This document shows positions 21,249-31,948 of a stretch of 64,000 nt of DNA, in pieces. The number at the start of each line of letters is the position of its first letter. Within the stretch, counting starts at the first letter, position 1. Source of the stretch: Pseudopyrenochaeta lycopersici (lineage: Eukaryota > Ascomycota > Dothideomycetes > Pleosporales > Pseudopyrenochaetaceae). The stretch spans positions 124,001 through 188,000 of the forward strand of contig NHZP01000046.1 of assembly GCA_003313425.1 (NCBI GenBank). The letters are read 5' to 3'. The notes beneath the pieces are model-generated. The model had not been told where the DNA came from, ran no database searches, and saw only the letters and a program-made list of their open reading frames with translations. A program made the position numbers and the translations under genes.

Positions 21249-23546
21249 ATGGAGGAAATCGTGGAGCTTCGAAGGCAGCTTGAAGAAGAACGACACAGAC
21301 GCGAGGCAGCAGAGACACAACGAGAGGCAGCAGAGGCACAACAAGAGGCAGCAGAGGCACAACGAGAGGCAGCAGAGGCACAACGAGAGGCAGCAGAGGC
21401 ACAACGGAAGGAAGAACAACGCCGACGAGAGGTAGCAGAGGAAGCTGCTCGAGACGCACTGCCAAATACCATCAATGGATATCTTGAGGACTGCCATGAG
21501 CTTTGGCGAGCCGTCCGGGCGGTCACCGACCTTTCGCTCACGACTCAAGGCGATACTACGCGGCCAGCCGGACGAAAATACCCTAAACGCATTATACCGT
21601 GGGAGGACAACTTTATAACTCGGCAACGAAAAGTTTGGGAAAGACTCTCTGATAGTCTATCGTTTGGTTCGAGCCGGGTATTTCCTTCATCGCACCAGAT
21701 GCAGTATGTCCGATCTACGCTCGATCCAATCAGCAGCGAGTCTGGACTCCGGTATGTGGGAAGAGATATCGTGGAGAATGCGGTGCAGAAGCTTGTTAAA
21801 GAGGTGTCGCAAGATGCTGATTTACAAGTCCGACTGAACCTACAAGGAACAATATCCTTCGAAAGCCACACAAATCTGGGCTCATCAAGAGATGAAACAA
21901 TTGAAAAAGCGATGTCACACGTATCACTCCAGTCAAGTGGAATCACGGGCAAAGGTCGGGGTACAAGAGCAGCCGGCCGGGGTCGGGGACAAGGCGGACG
22001 AGCAGATCAGTTTTGTATCTACCGACTTACGAACGAGAAACGAACCCCCGTGGTAGCGATCGAGTACAAGGCCCCGCATAAACTGACACAAGAGATCATT
22101 GTCACTGGCTTGACGGGAGAGATTGTGCCTGATTGCGATGTCATCAATCACGACGATGACAGCGCCGAATATCTGGCGAAGTGGCTTATGGCAGCGGTGG
22201 TAACACAGTGCTTCTCATACATGATCCATCATGGACTTCATGATGGCTATATTTTCACAGGCGAAGTCATAATCTTTTTGCACATTCCGGATGACCCAAC
22301 TACAGTCTATTACCACACTTGCATTCCGTCACTGGACGTTTCGCAAGAGGATGATGATCGGCTACATCGGACAGCAGTGGCACAGATCTTCGCATTCATT
22401 CTGCATGCAATGGCAACAGACCTTCCGCCTCAGACATGGCACGATGCCGCGGCTAAATTGGATACCTGGGCAATAGAATATGTTGATATTCTGAAGAAGA
22501 TCCCGGAGACTGCACGTAAGCCAGGGGTTTCTCCGTCCCCATCAGCTTACAAGCCTAGAAGATGGAAAGAGGTTGAACGATCCCCGATCCTCACTCGTGC
22601 ACGGTGCGCAACTGGCAATGCCGATAGCAATAACCAATATCGTGGCGACCGCAACGATGATCGCGGTGATTCAGATCCGCCTTCGCCAACACCTCCGCCC
22701 CAGCCCAAGGCCACCCGATCCAGCCAACGGCAAGTAAGCAGGCGTACGAACAAGGGCAGATCAGGTACACAATCTAATTCGGATGATGTTGGACATCGGG
22801 CTTCTATCCATGAGCGACCGTTCTGCACGCACAATTGTCTGCTTAGTCTGATACGAGGCGAAAATCTTGACCCAACGTGCCCGAATATTAGGTCACACCA
22901 AGAGAAGCACATCCAAAGAGAAGACTTTTTGCATCTCATTCGGGCCCAACTGGCGACCGACCGGGGAAGCAATGCCGATTGTATGCCGCTTCATGTGAAA
23001 GGATCACGAGGTGCTCTTTTCAAAATTCGACTGTCTTCACATGGATACACGTTCGTCGCCAAAGGCATGGAGGAACACAACCAAAAACACCTTCGTAACG
23101 AAAGCCGTGTTTACAAGCATCTTTCTGACCTGCAAGGCACTTATATCCCGGCATGCATGGGGGAACTTCTGCTCCAGCTTCCTTACTACTACAGTGGTGG
23201 AGAATACACACGAATGCTCTTGCTCAGCTGGGCAGGACGGCCATTGCGCGAATATGTAAGGTCAGACAACTGGCCTTTATTTAGGCAGAAAGCCACGGAG
23301 GCGGTGCGAGCGTTCCATCAACGGCATGTTTTGCACGGAGATGCGGAGTTACGGAACTTGGTTTACGACGAAGTGGAAGGTCGATTGATGGTTGTCGACC
23401 TGGAGCGGGCAACAATTCGGAAGCCTCTGGGCAATATCTCATCGAACCGAAAGCGGAAACGGGAATTCCAAAAAAACAACGCTGGTGATAGCTATTTACG
23501 TGAAGTTTGTTCGTTGAGGGGATGTATGTCTCGTTCTGTACGATAG
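21249..23546 (+). CDS. Coiled-coil / PD-(D/E)XK-like nuclease / atypical kinase fusion
   Basis: ATG 21249 begins a 765-residue protein. Residues 1-60 are a charged coiled coil made of REAAEAQ heptads. The middle part contains VAIEYKAPHKLTQE, an E-x-K motif with the spacing of PD-(D/E)XK nucleases, plus LHIPDDPTTVYYHTC and the conserved helix IFAFILHAMATD. After a basic, Pro-rich linker (about 420-500), the C-terminal part has a candidate lysine (FVAKG), NESRVYKHL, the catalytic-loop-like VLHGDAELRNLVYD and VVDLERA in place of DFG. This nuclease-plus-kinase order resembles fungal relatives of Crinkler-RHS-type effectors described by Zhang, Burroughs and Aravind. Partners or targets are unknown. 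The final 25 residues look out of frame relative to the family, suggesting a late frameshift. Confidence 0.7.
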   Translation: MEEIVELRRQLEEERHRREAAETQREAAEAQQEAAEAQREAAEAQREAAEAQRKEEQRRREVAEEAARDALPNTINGYLEDCHELWRAVRAVTDLSLTTQGDTTRPAGRKYPKRIIPWEDNFITRQRKVWERLSDSLSFGSSRVFPSSHQMQYVRSTLDPISSESGLRYVGRDIVENAVQKLVKEVSQDADLQVRLNLQGTISFESHTNLGSSRDETIEKAMSHVSLQSSGITGKGRGTRAAGRGRGQGGRADQFCIYRLTNEKRTPVVAIEYKAPHKLTQEIIVTGLTGEIVPDCDVINHDDDSAEYLAKWLMAAVVTQCFSYMIHHGLHDGYIFTGEVIIFLHIPDDPTTVYYHTCIPSLDVSQEDDDRLHRTAVAQIFAFILHAMATDLPPQTWHDAAAKLDTWAIEYVDILKKIPETARKPGVSPSPSAYKPRRWKEVERSPILTRARCATGNADSNNQYRGDRNDDRGDSDPPSPTPPPQPKATRSSQRQVSRRTNKGRSGTQSNSDDVGHRASIHERPFCTHNCLLSLIRGENLDPTCPNIRSHQEKHIQREDFLHLIRAQLATDRGSNADCMPLHVKGSRGALFKIRLSSHGYTFVAKGMEEHNQKHLRNESRVYKHLSDLQGTYIPACMGELLLQLPYYYSGGEYTRMLLLSWAGRPLREYVRSDNWPLFRQKATEAVRAFHQRHVLHGDAELRNLVYDEVEGRLMVVDLERATIRKPLGNISSNRKRKREFQKNNAGDSYLREVCSLRGCMSRSVR
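21300..21412 (+). repeat. 21-bp coding minisatellite
   Basis: Tandem 21-bp units (GCAGAGGCACAACGAGAGGC plus one base) encode seven-residue REAAEAQ coiled-coil heptads. Units are nearly identical at the DNA level, so repeat number is probably variable between strains. Confidence 0.85.
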
Positions 23547-23680
23547 AGGACTGTCCATTATCATTGGTCTGCCTCTACACTAGAGCAATTCGAAAATGAT
23601 AATAAAGGCCCTCTTCTCCTTAGCTCTGTTACACCTATGAACTTTCTTCTAATGTAGTCTCTGATTGGGTAACAATAGCA

Positions 23681-24033
23681 TCAGCCAGCAACTTCTGTGC
23701 CGGGAGCATACCACACAGATGGCGACCCGTACTCGTGCTCCCAGAGTGAGCATTTGACTAGATCTTCTGCCAGCCCCGTCGTCGCCAGCATGAGGTCGAT
23801 CGTCGACTTCCCCCTTACGCATTCGTATGTGATCGTTCCTGCGGGGAGGAGGCTCTGCAGCGATAGCTCCGCCATGAAGTCGATGATCGGCTCGGGTCTG
23901 AGATGGTAAGCGAAGGCCCCAGATCTTGCTCTACAACTGAGCGTGATGCAAGTTCGTCATCTTTGCTGAAAGCAGTCTTCGCTGTAGCTATGATTTGATC
24001 ACTGCGACCCCTCAAGCCCGAACTATCGCGCAC
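23681..24033 (-). pseudogene. LINE (Tad-type) endonuclease domain remnant
   Basis: Minus-strand reading gives RPEPIIDFMAELSLQSLLPAG, then GKSTIDLMLATTGLAEDL and WEHEYGS. This matches the end of the apurinic-like endonuclease domain of fungal non-LTR retrotransposons, where STIDL...HGSDH is diagnostic. The final SDH is altered. No reverse transcriptase follows, so only a fragment remains. Confidence 0.65.
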
Positions 24034-24039
24034 TGTAGC

Positions 24040-26390
24040 TATGAAAACACGGAACTCATTCTCGCGTAAGGACGGAATATACTCCTGATGAAACTAGGAA
24101 GAATGTTTAGAGCTCGTGCTCGTATCTAATGATTCTTTGATCCTTAGACTCTGTGGGTTCTTCTTTGGTCTGGTTCTTGTTGAAGGATGACTTTTCCCGA
24201 TAAATCGGGGATGTCTCGATCCGGGTTGAAAGACATTGTGTAGATGAGTTGATGTTAATTGTATTGGTGTGCTTGATAGAATTGAAAAGTAGGACAGCTT
24301 CATGTAACTCGAAAGTAGTGCAACGCCTTTCTTTATATTTGCATTGTTTCTTTGTCATGTTGCATCCAATGCTTCTTAAAGTCTTGTTCTGCAGAGAAAA
24401 GTCTAGTGCACAGACCACATAAAAGAAAAAGGTATCTTATGATTACTCAACACTAGCTACCCAAAGGTTCTGCCGAGTCCGGCGACGGGGTGACCATCAC
24501 GCCGCGAATCTAGACGAAAGCATAATCCACAATCAGTGAGCAACGACTTTTCAATCCAGGCAGCAAATTCAACAATCATTCTTTGAAAAACCTGCAGTAT
24601 GCTATTTGTTTACACAACCACAGCGTACTGAGCAACGGCATGAGAAGAAGGTATTGACGCAGGCAGCTACTAAGGAGCTATAGCACAAGAACGAACAGCG
24701 TCTGCGGAGAGATAAACAGCGACGGAGTGAAAAAATTGGAGGCTATTACACTCCTGGTAATCCCAAGGTATAGGTAGGCATGCCAGAATCATATGTACCC
24801 TCCTCTTACTTTGCAATCAATTAGTGACTAGCTTCTCCCCAAGCCGCTTGCCTTTGTACGTCCTTACTTCCTTTCTTATGTAACGAAATTCAAGCATGAA
24901 AATACGAAATTGAACCCTGCTGAACGCGTGGATTGGGGCTGTATTGCGTAGCGCGAGCCTTATATTGTTCAGGCCCGCCTGTGATGATTCCTTCCTTACT
25001 TCAGCCTATCTTGGTCTGCTACGACCTTCTTTAGGATACTCTCACTGTAGCATCATCCTTTAGTGTATCTGTTCCTTTTTCATGCTCGCTATAGTATCAT
25101 TTTGTAGGCCATGCGGCTGCATTGTTACTTGAATACACCTCTGCAGCTATAGTGAAACAGAACACTCCAAAAAATCTTACCGTGACGCGTCACTATAGGC
25201 ATATTCTCAGTGATTGAAAAGATGATGATGCGCTAGAACTGCAATTTTTGATGAATCATAGCATTTTTTAATCATGATAAGCCAGGTGCGTCCTAAATCC
25301 AGCGGGGCACCAGTACAGAGCTTTTCCTCGTAGTAGTTTCGTCTATTACAAAAGCTTTTGCGCAGTATATTACCCGAATTCATGGAAGCTGAGGTAGAGT
25401 CCTCTAGGTGAGTATCCGTTTCAGCCGGTACACACTACCTAGGTTAAGTAGCTGATCAAAAGTACTAGGCTGTGTTGGGATGCAGAGTGTGAGTCTTATT
25501 TTTAGACTGGTTGATAGGATATCACCCAGATTGTTCAAATACGTTATTACTTGCTACTGGTGGTTCAGGTCATTCGTTTATAAATGTCGCCAACGTAGGC
25601 AAATATGTTGTATAAGCTCTAGAGCATAGACTGGAGCAAAATCACCAAGAGCATTGGCTTTGGAGACCAGATGGAATTGGCAAGGATCCAGATAGTGAAG
25701 AACGTGGCCGCAGACCAAAGTTGGAGTTGAAAGAAGCTCCTGGATGGAAGCACAGCCACTGATTTGAAAATAATCATAGATTTTCACAGGCTGTCTGCCC
25801 ATGTTAATTCCGATAACTGCATGCTGTTTCACTCAATTTCATGCCTTATTTCCATTAAAAGAAGCACTAGTGAATGTGCACCTATTGGCACGTTGCTGTA
25901 TTTGCATATCGGTCTCATGAGAAAGGAGGAAGTTGAATGTAAGACAAATGAATTCGTATACTGTTAGTATGAATGATACTATGCCTCTGGATGAAGGTAG
26001 GTCATAATGACGATTCGCAGTCACTCACCATCCCATCGCTACGGTCATTGCTAAATGCCATTGTGACACGAGCCGCGTGATGTTTGCCAACCTACTATAA
26101 TTCGAGTTGTCGATGTTCGATACTTTGCAGATGTGATGATGTGAGTCGCGGCTTCTCCATCCAATTTTGGGGTCGGGAAGGCGAGTGCGACGCGCCAGGG
26201 CGGCGAAAGGAGGCGATAAAACGGAACAGAGCCATTGAAAGCGATGGGATATGAGTAAAGATACAGCGTTGTGCGATCAAAGTCTGTCGTATAAGATAGG
26301 GCTGGAGAAGTTGGTTTTGGAATGCAACCTAGATCCACTTTTCCACTCTAGTAGGCCTCAACATCAAAACCACGAAGTTCGTCTGAGTAC
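24040..26390. other. Long AT-rich stretch without genes
   Basis: No coding region was recognised on either strand. Short frames are frequent but carry no motif. The AT-rich composition is consistent with old repeats mutated beyond recognition. Confidence 0.5.
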
Positions 26391-26429
26391 AAAGGGAGAG
26401 GTCAAGCAAGATTGGGGCTTTGAAGATGA

Positions 26430-26655
26430 TGAATGGTGGGATCGCCCACCCAGCTGCGTTGACTCCCTGGATCACAGTAACCCAGTCGCGGTTGCCTGGC
26501 TGTAACCGCTTTGGTTTCCCACGCTTCTCAGAGCCTGTAAAGACCATCTGGCCCTTAATAACGCCCATCATAAAGCCTGTCTCGTCAAAATTGTACATGT
26601 CTTCGTCTAGGATACCATGCTTCTCCTTGAACGTCTTGACCAGCGTGTACCAGGA
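26430..26655 (-). pseudogene. pogo/Fot1 transposase fragment (first DDE aspartate)
   Basis: Read from 26655 downward: HGILDEDMYNFDETGFMMG (first catalytic Asp in NFDETGF), then LQPGNRDWVTVIQGVNAAGW and IPPFIIF. It is clearly homologous to the segment near 34860-35010. Homology ends at about 26430, and the upstream DNA-binding domain is absent. Confidence 0.8.
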
Positions 26656-27445
26656 TCCTGTTGGACCCTACACCGAAGAGGAATTACTTGAACAGCACGA
26701 GAAGGGCTGTCTGTGGGCAGACATGCGCCGCGACGCGCGACTCTGCACAGAGAGCTCTGTTCAACAGACCCCGGCCGTCACAACCGCATCATCGACCTCA
26801 ACGAACTCTCCACCACAAACGAACATTCTCCCGGACGCGCAGCCGCCGATCAGAGAGCAAAGCCCTGAGCTTCCGACACGCGAACCAACCGCTCCTCCTC
26901 AAACCCCGCCACCAACACCCCCCATATCAACTCCCACATCGCCGAAGACCACAAAGCCGACATACGCCTCAGTCCTCAAGACCCCCCTAAGATCTGACTG
27001 GAATCGGAATGCTCCTAAATCGTCAACGCCTACTCCACAGTCACCAACCTCACCGTGGTCAACGAGTACGCCAACAACTAGGCCACACCGCAATGCACCG
27101 ACGCCGACCCTCACTATAGAAGACCTACACAACCGCTTCCACAACAAACCCTCGCCGTTCAAACCGAACCGTTTCAACAAACAACACACAGACATACCAC
27201 ACTACCATCTAGCCATGAACGCGACGGACTCATTATCAAGGTTCCTGCTCTTAGCACTCCCAGCGTTTACTAGATTCCTATCGGACATACAAGGAGGAAC
27301 AACAACATACCCCGAGAAAATGGCTGCAAAGAATGTGAGAGCCACATCAAAGAGCGAACACAGGTTTGGAAATGGAGTAATCTACAAAGGTATTTTCTAT
27401 TTTACATGTAGCAAGCTACACCAAAGTCAAGTTGGAACTTTGTGA
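26656..27445 (+). other. Proline/threonine-rich open frame, gag-like?
   Basis: A continuous frame of about 260 residues, rich in Pro, Thr and Ser, contains KPTYASVLKTP. TYASV-type motifs after Pro-rich segments occur in ORF1 (gag-like) proteins of fungal LINEs, and a LINE endonuclease remnant lies 2.6 kb away. No zinc knuckle is visible. It abuts the pogo fragment without a gap, so it is 5' truncated. I am not sure it is coding. Confidence 0.3.
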
Positions 27446-27594
27446 TCCAACAGCAAAGGGACCGCCATAGGCCTTAACGAGGCAAAAACTTCGCGCATGT
27501 AGCAGTTTACATTCACAATATTGTAGATAAGGATAGATCTTAGTAGTGGTAGCCTGCATATCCCACGGGAGAGGTCAGGGTAAATGAAATAAGA

Positions 27595-28004
27595 AGAAGA
27601 AGAAGAAGAATCTACGACGCCATTACTTCTAGCTGATGGTCCACGACCATTTGCTGTGATCTGTGAGTTTTATTTGTATACAACTAAGCAAACAAGCTTG
27701 AACGAAAATACCGCGTAAAACATTGTCGATAGAGGTAACGTTGGGAAACCTACGATGTCCACTGCAACCTCCCCACAGATATTGGCTACCGCCGATGTAT
27801 GCCCTTGATTACTCTCTGAGTGTTGTTTCACATACGCTACACGTACTTTGTTGCCGCGAGTCACATGGCCTGATGCTGCGAGATACTACCTTAGTGATGA
27901 AGGACATGGTTACTGAGAATTAGACCGCTCGAGACGAGACGACCTTTGATGACGTTGGTATGATGAATATGATGCTGAGTGGTGGTGAGTGGTGTAGCCT
28001 GCGT
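27595..28004 (-). repeat. Repeat family A, copy 4 (3' part), with (GAA)n edge
   Basis: The reverse complement of the 3' third of family A (27612-28004), ending inside the ACTCACC minisatellite. Its outer edge abuts a short GAA microsatellite at 27595-27611. Confidence 0.75.
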
Positions 28005-28120
28005 ATCCCCCAAGGAAATAAAAACGAAGCCATGCTCTGAGGTCTCTGCAACAACAAAGAGACAAGCTGATACAAAACCGCAGAAATGACTAAGCCTCTA
28101 CCCCAGCATATAGCCTCTGC

Positions 28121-28487
28121 CTAATCTTTCTTTTCAACGTGAATCGTCTTCAGGTAATCGCCACGCTCGTTCTCGCAGACAACAGTGTAGTGGTTCTTAG
28201 GGTCACTTTCGCTCGGATGTTCGCTTTCCCTGTGAGCTCTAATTAGACCGTATCCGCCTCGTTTCTACCGAACTCTTTACTCACCGCATAATCACTTTTG
28301 TGGTTCCTGCCGGCAATGGATTCGTGTCATTTTCAACGGCTTTCTGGAAATCAGGCGCGCTTGTCATAACCGCTGAGTCTGGTCGCTTCCACTTGTCTGT
28401 CTCAGTCGCAACGGCAAGAGCGATCTGCTTGCCGCCTTTGAGCATAGTACCCAAGTTTTTGGAGCTAATGATCCTATTCGAAGACAT
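28121..28487 (-). CDS. Small conserved fungal protein, unknown function
   Basis: Two exons: 28487-28285 and 28238-28121, with a 46-bp intron (GTGAGT...TTAG), give 106 residues. Exon 1 starts MSSNRIISSKNLGTMLKGGK and contains AVMTSAPDFQKAVEND. Exon 2 contains HYTVVCENERGDYLKTIHV. The junction keeps the frame and creates an Arg codon. There is no signal peptide or membrane segment. The protein looks complete and resembles uncharacterised short proteins I recall from Pleosporales; no function is known to me. Confidence 0.65.
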
Positions 28488-29047
28488 GGTATTAAGAGGA
28501 GAATGTATGAAGGATAATAGTAATTGCAGCTCGCTTTAGAAGAAATAATCCGGTCTGAGAAAGTGACTATTCAGCAGGTGCGGATATGCCTGTGTTTGGG
28601 TCTGGCGAGGATTTCGCTGCTTCTTATAGGGCGTCAAGTTCAGCATTGCCAGATTTATCATGCGCTGAAAGTATCTCCTTAAAACATGCCGTGAGCGTTT
28701 CCAGCTTAAATTAGCCTGCGCTGAGACGGTGGAACTTGATGACTGCTCACTCGTACACAGCAACCGCACCAGAAAGGTCAGCAACGGTTTTTGCGCGCGC
28801 ATATCTTGAAACAAGTAAATGTTTCAATTGGGGTGAGGGTGGGGTGATGTGTTGGCGGCTGTCATTACAGTTATCGATAGGCGCCCAAAAGCGTTTGGGA
28901 AAATTGGTTCGGCACCCCTGTTTTGCTTCCCCCCGCGCGCTAACGAGGCGATCATCGGCAGATATTTTTTGCGTCTTATGTGCTTTGCATCTCGCGAGCT
29001 CGCCTTCAATTCTTTCACTTCAACAGGCAATAAGACGTCCGGAGAAT

Positions 29048-30141
29048 ATGGCCACTGCACTCGAGATTGGACAACATTTGCGGGGACGTCTGGGAACGTA
29101 TACCATTTTGAAGAGTCTTCAAAAGAATGTTTGGACTGGCAGGTAAGCACATGCTTAGCAGCTGTTCAATAATACTCACCTTGATAGCTGCACGAACGCG
29201 GGAACGGTCATCATCAAGACCGCACCGATAAAACGCCTTAACAATGAACGGGAGATATTGAACATGTTTCAGGGCTGCCCACATATTCGACCATTGCTTG
29301 ATCAAATCGAAGAACCTCCAGCTCTGGTGTTGAAGTTTCTTCAGGATAACTTGCTCAAGGCGTCGAACATGAGAAAGTTGGAGAGGTCAGAGATTAAGTT
29401 CGTTGCAAGAGGAGTCCTTGAAGCATTGAATATCTTCCACGAAGCAGGTTATGTGCATACAGGTCGGATTAGAAGGATTGCGTCTTTGAGAGGATCAGAC
29501 GTAACTGACTGATTTGCAGATGTTAAGCCTGACAACATCCTCGTCAACTATGGCGACGGGACGAATCGGTTTAGCGAAGTAGAGCTAGGTGACTGTGCAG
29601 ACGCGTACCGTGTTGACCCAAATGCTGATCCGTTCGAGGAGGGCCACGTCATTGGTGCAGCGATTTTTCGCAGTCCTGAAGCAAATCTCCAACTCCGGTG
29701 GGGTACCGCTACGGATATTTGGTCTTTTGGTGCTACAGTAAGTTCCTTCGATGATCTACTGCGCTCCCTGCCACCTGTAAGACTGATTAATATTCATTAC
29801 AGCTCATAAGTCTTATATGGGGCCAAGATTGGCATATCTTTGTACCTGAGGGTTATTCGGTGGATGACCCGGATTACCCCACCCAGGTGCTAGTTAAGCA
29901 AGCATCTATATTCGGCCCTTTTCCTCATAGCTATATCGACATTGCGGATGAAGAGAGACGGGGTATCCTTGCGGTTATTAACAACTATATTAACGAGAAC
30001 GGATTGCGGAAACCTTTCTCGATGGCTGAAGATCCGGAACTTACTGTGGAGGACAGAAACTTCATCTGCAAGATCATGAGGATGGACCCAAGGGATAGGC
30101 CCACGGCAAAGGAGCTGTTGGAGGATCCGTGGTTTAACTGA
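29048..30141 (+). CDS. Atypical fungal protein kinase
   Basis: Four exons: 29048-29142, 29188-29462, 29520-29737 and 29803-30141 (introns 45, 57 and 65 bp), giving 308 residues. The N-terminus reads LRGRLGTYTILKSLQ. VIIK provides the ATP-binding lysine, NEREIL the paired glutamate, and YVHTDVKPDNILVNY the catalytic loop with its Asp. DFG is replaced by GDC. FRSPEANLQLRWGTATDIWSFGA corresponds to the APE-to-subdomain IX region. The protein ends DPRDRPTAKELLEDPWF. This belongs to a kinase family expanded in filamentous fungi, often in accessory regions. Loss of DFG suggests weak or no activity; it could be a pseudokinase. Confidence 0.85.
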
Positions 30142-30505
30142 ACTCTTGGCTAATTTGCTAAAGCCGCATCAAGAACGCTCACGAGCTTCCGGAGCGTTGG
30201 ACTTGGTCACCCTGACAAGCGAAGGAAATGTCGGATCCATACCCTGCGTTGCCCTAGAGATGGAGCAGAGAAAAATACACTACAACGCTGGAGTTGATGT
30301 CTTTGCACTAATGGTTACCATGGTGGAATGTGGTGGTTAATTGACGCAGATATGGCGTTGCTGCACCGTCAGAGCCTCAAGCACAATGACAAGGAAAAAG
30401 ACTTGTCAGTTTCGCTTGTAACCAATAAGAAACTGGTTCATTTTGAACCCTTTCGGCATGGCGCAACATCACGTGACCATCCGTCTGAGCCGGCCTCCGT
30501 CGGAG
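30142..30505. other. Spacer between kinase and nuclease-kinase remnant
   Basis: No gene is recognised. Short plus-strand frames lack motifs. Confidence 0.4.
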
Positions 30506-30990
30506 TCAGACAGGAGGCATACCATGGAATACATCATGCCGAGGCGGTCGATACTCCGATGACTGTTCGTCCTCTTCAGCAATGGTGCCCAGCAGGTCCT
30601 CGTACACAACCTCCCAACTGTTCAGCTGAGTGGCGGCATCTGCCCGCCACTGCTGACCCCGAGGCGGCGTCTTCAGCGCCTGAAGAGTGAAAGCCAGCAT
30701 CTGCCCAACGGCTGTCAGATGCGGGCGATTCGCAACGACCGAATCTGGTGCCCATCCCGTCGTTTCCCCAACGTCGCCCTTGGGGGACAGATAAGAAGTA
30801 GTAGACGGTTTTGGGATCGTCAGGCACTCGCAGGAAGACGAATACTTCGCCGGTGCATACGCATGTATGAGAACGCTTGTGTGATGACTGCAGTTACCCG
30901 TCGGCGAAAGCGGGTCCGGCGGGCTCTCGGTTTCGCGACACCGAATCACGTCCTCGACCTCCATATCATCCAGGCCCTCATAGATCGGCA
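30506..30990 (-). pseudogene. Fragment of a nuclease-kinase family gene
   Basis: In one minus frame: HLTAVGQMLAFTLQALKT, AATQLNSWEVVYEDLLG and SSEYRPPRHD. In a second frame slightly upstream: PDDPKTVYYFLSVPQ. Together these match, in order, PDDPTTVYY, TAVAQIFAFILHAM and KLDTWAIEYVDILKK of the 21249-23546 protein. The break between them is a frameshift near 30780. Only the part after the E-x-K motif survives and no kinase domain follows, so it is a broken paralogue. Confidence 0.7.
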
Positions 30991-31143
30991 TCGGGAGGGC
31001 ATACGGCAGTAGTGAAGACGCTTGCGGATTGGAAGGATGTGGACGTGCGCTCCAAGGATAACAATGGCTGGACGCCTATATCATGGGCTTCATTTCAAGG
31101 GAAGGAGGAAATAGTGAGGCTATTAGAATCCTATACCCTCTAA
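30984..31143 (+). pseudogene. Ankyrin-repeat C-terminal fragment
   Basis: A plus frame reads GHTAVVKTLADWKDVDV, then NNGWTPISWASFQGKEEIV and ends RLLESYTL. This is one ankyrin unit and a half with the NGWTPLSWA consensus found in NACHT-ankyrin proteins. It has no upstream domain and is probably the tail of a lost NLR gene. Confidence 0.6.
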
Positions 31144-31184
31144 CAGAACCCAAGTATAATCAAGTCAAATTTGAGGTTATTTTT

Positions 31185-31227
31185 AAAGTAATCAAGTCCA
31201 TAAGCCTTATATGGATAGACTTGATTG
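31185..31227. repeat. Short imperfect inverted repeat
   Basis: AATCAAGTCCATA at 31189 is matched by TATGGATAGACTTGATT at 31211-31227, which could form a small hairpin. A related AATCAAGTCAAAT precedes it at 31158. It could be the end of a degraded MITE. Confidence 0.45.
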
Positions 31228-31591
31228 CTAGCAAATATGATAACAATTTGAATGAACGGGAACAGTGTCGGGGAGTTTGTAATCCAGATGGGAGAGAAGT
31301 ACCAAATTGACGGCGTACGACAACGATGAAAATGGTACGAACTGCGACATCAGGACCAAACCAGCCGTTTATATACCCGCAATCATTCCGCCTGCAACAA
31401 TCATCACCGCACCATCTCTACCAGAGGTAACATTCTTGCATTCTCTTCGACCGTACCATCAACAATTTCTCCCATCATACAAACCAGAGCTTCCATATCG
31501 GCATCAGTCATTACTGCATCAGCGCCCAGCCATAAGTCACGCACTACATTCTCTCTCCGCATACCCATCCTCCATCCTCCTCCAATACTTT

Positions 31592-31948
31592 TTATCTGAA
31601 CGTCTCTTCCTCTCTCTCTCTCTCTCTTTCTTCTTCACTATCATACTCAGTAACATCCACAATCTCCCCCCTCGCCGGCGCACTGGCCGACAAATAATGT
31701 CCTAGGATTTCGCACCCCAGAGGGTCATACCGTCTCGTCTCTGTGACAACCGGCTCGCCGAGATTCTGGTTCGCGGTCCGCACTGTGGTGCGACCGGACG
31801 CATCGGTCTCCCGCACGGTGGCGTGGCGCCAGCCGGTGGCGTGAGTGCCGTCGGAGTAGTAGAACGAGGACGAGGAGTAGCTGGCGCTGCTGGTGGAATG
31901 GCAGCTGGAGCCAGCGTCTGCCAATTTGGAGAGGAGGTTGTGGAGCAT
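31592..31948 (-). CDS. Small Ser-rich conserved protein, unknown function
   Basis: ATG 31948 opens 118 residues: a Ser-rich N-terminus, then DGTHATGWRHATVRET, TANQNLGEPVVTETRRYD and an acidic, Glu/Arg-rich tail encoded by a CT-rich tract. No signal peptide or membrane helix is present. The central block looks conserved and I have an impression of similar hypothetical proteins in Dothideomycetes, but no function is known. Confidence 0.5.
   Translation of the reverse strand: MLHNLLSKLADAGSSCHSTSSASYSSSSFYYSDGTHATGWRHATVRETDASGRTTVRTANQNLGEPVVTETRRYDPLGCEILGHYLSASAPARGEIVDVTEYDSEEEREREREEETFR

Noticed and set aside
25578..26338. Several small open frames on both strands
   Set aside because: No motif, no convincing splice structure, and located in AT-rich repeat-like DNA.
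27595..27611. Long microsatellite as retroelement tail
   Set aside because: The GAA tract is short and abuts repeat A copy 4 only; copy 2 lacks it, so it is not a defining tail.
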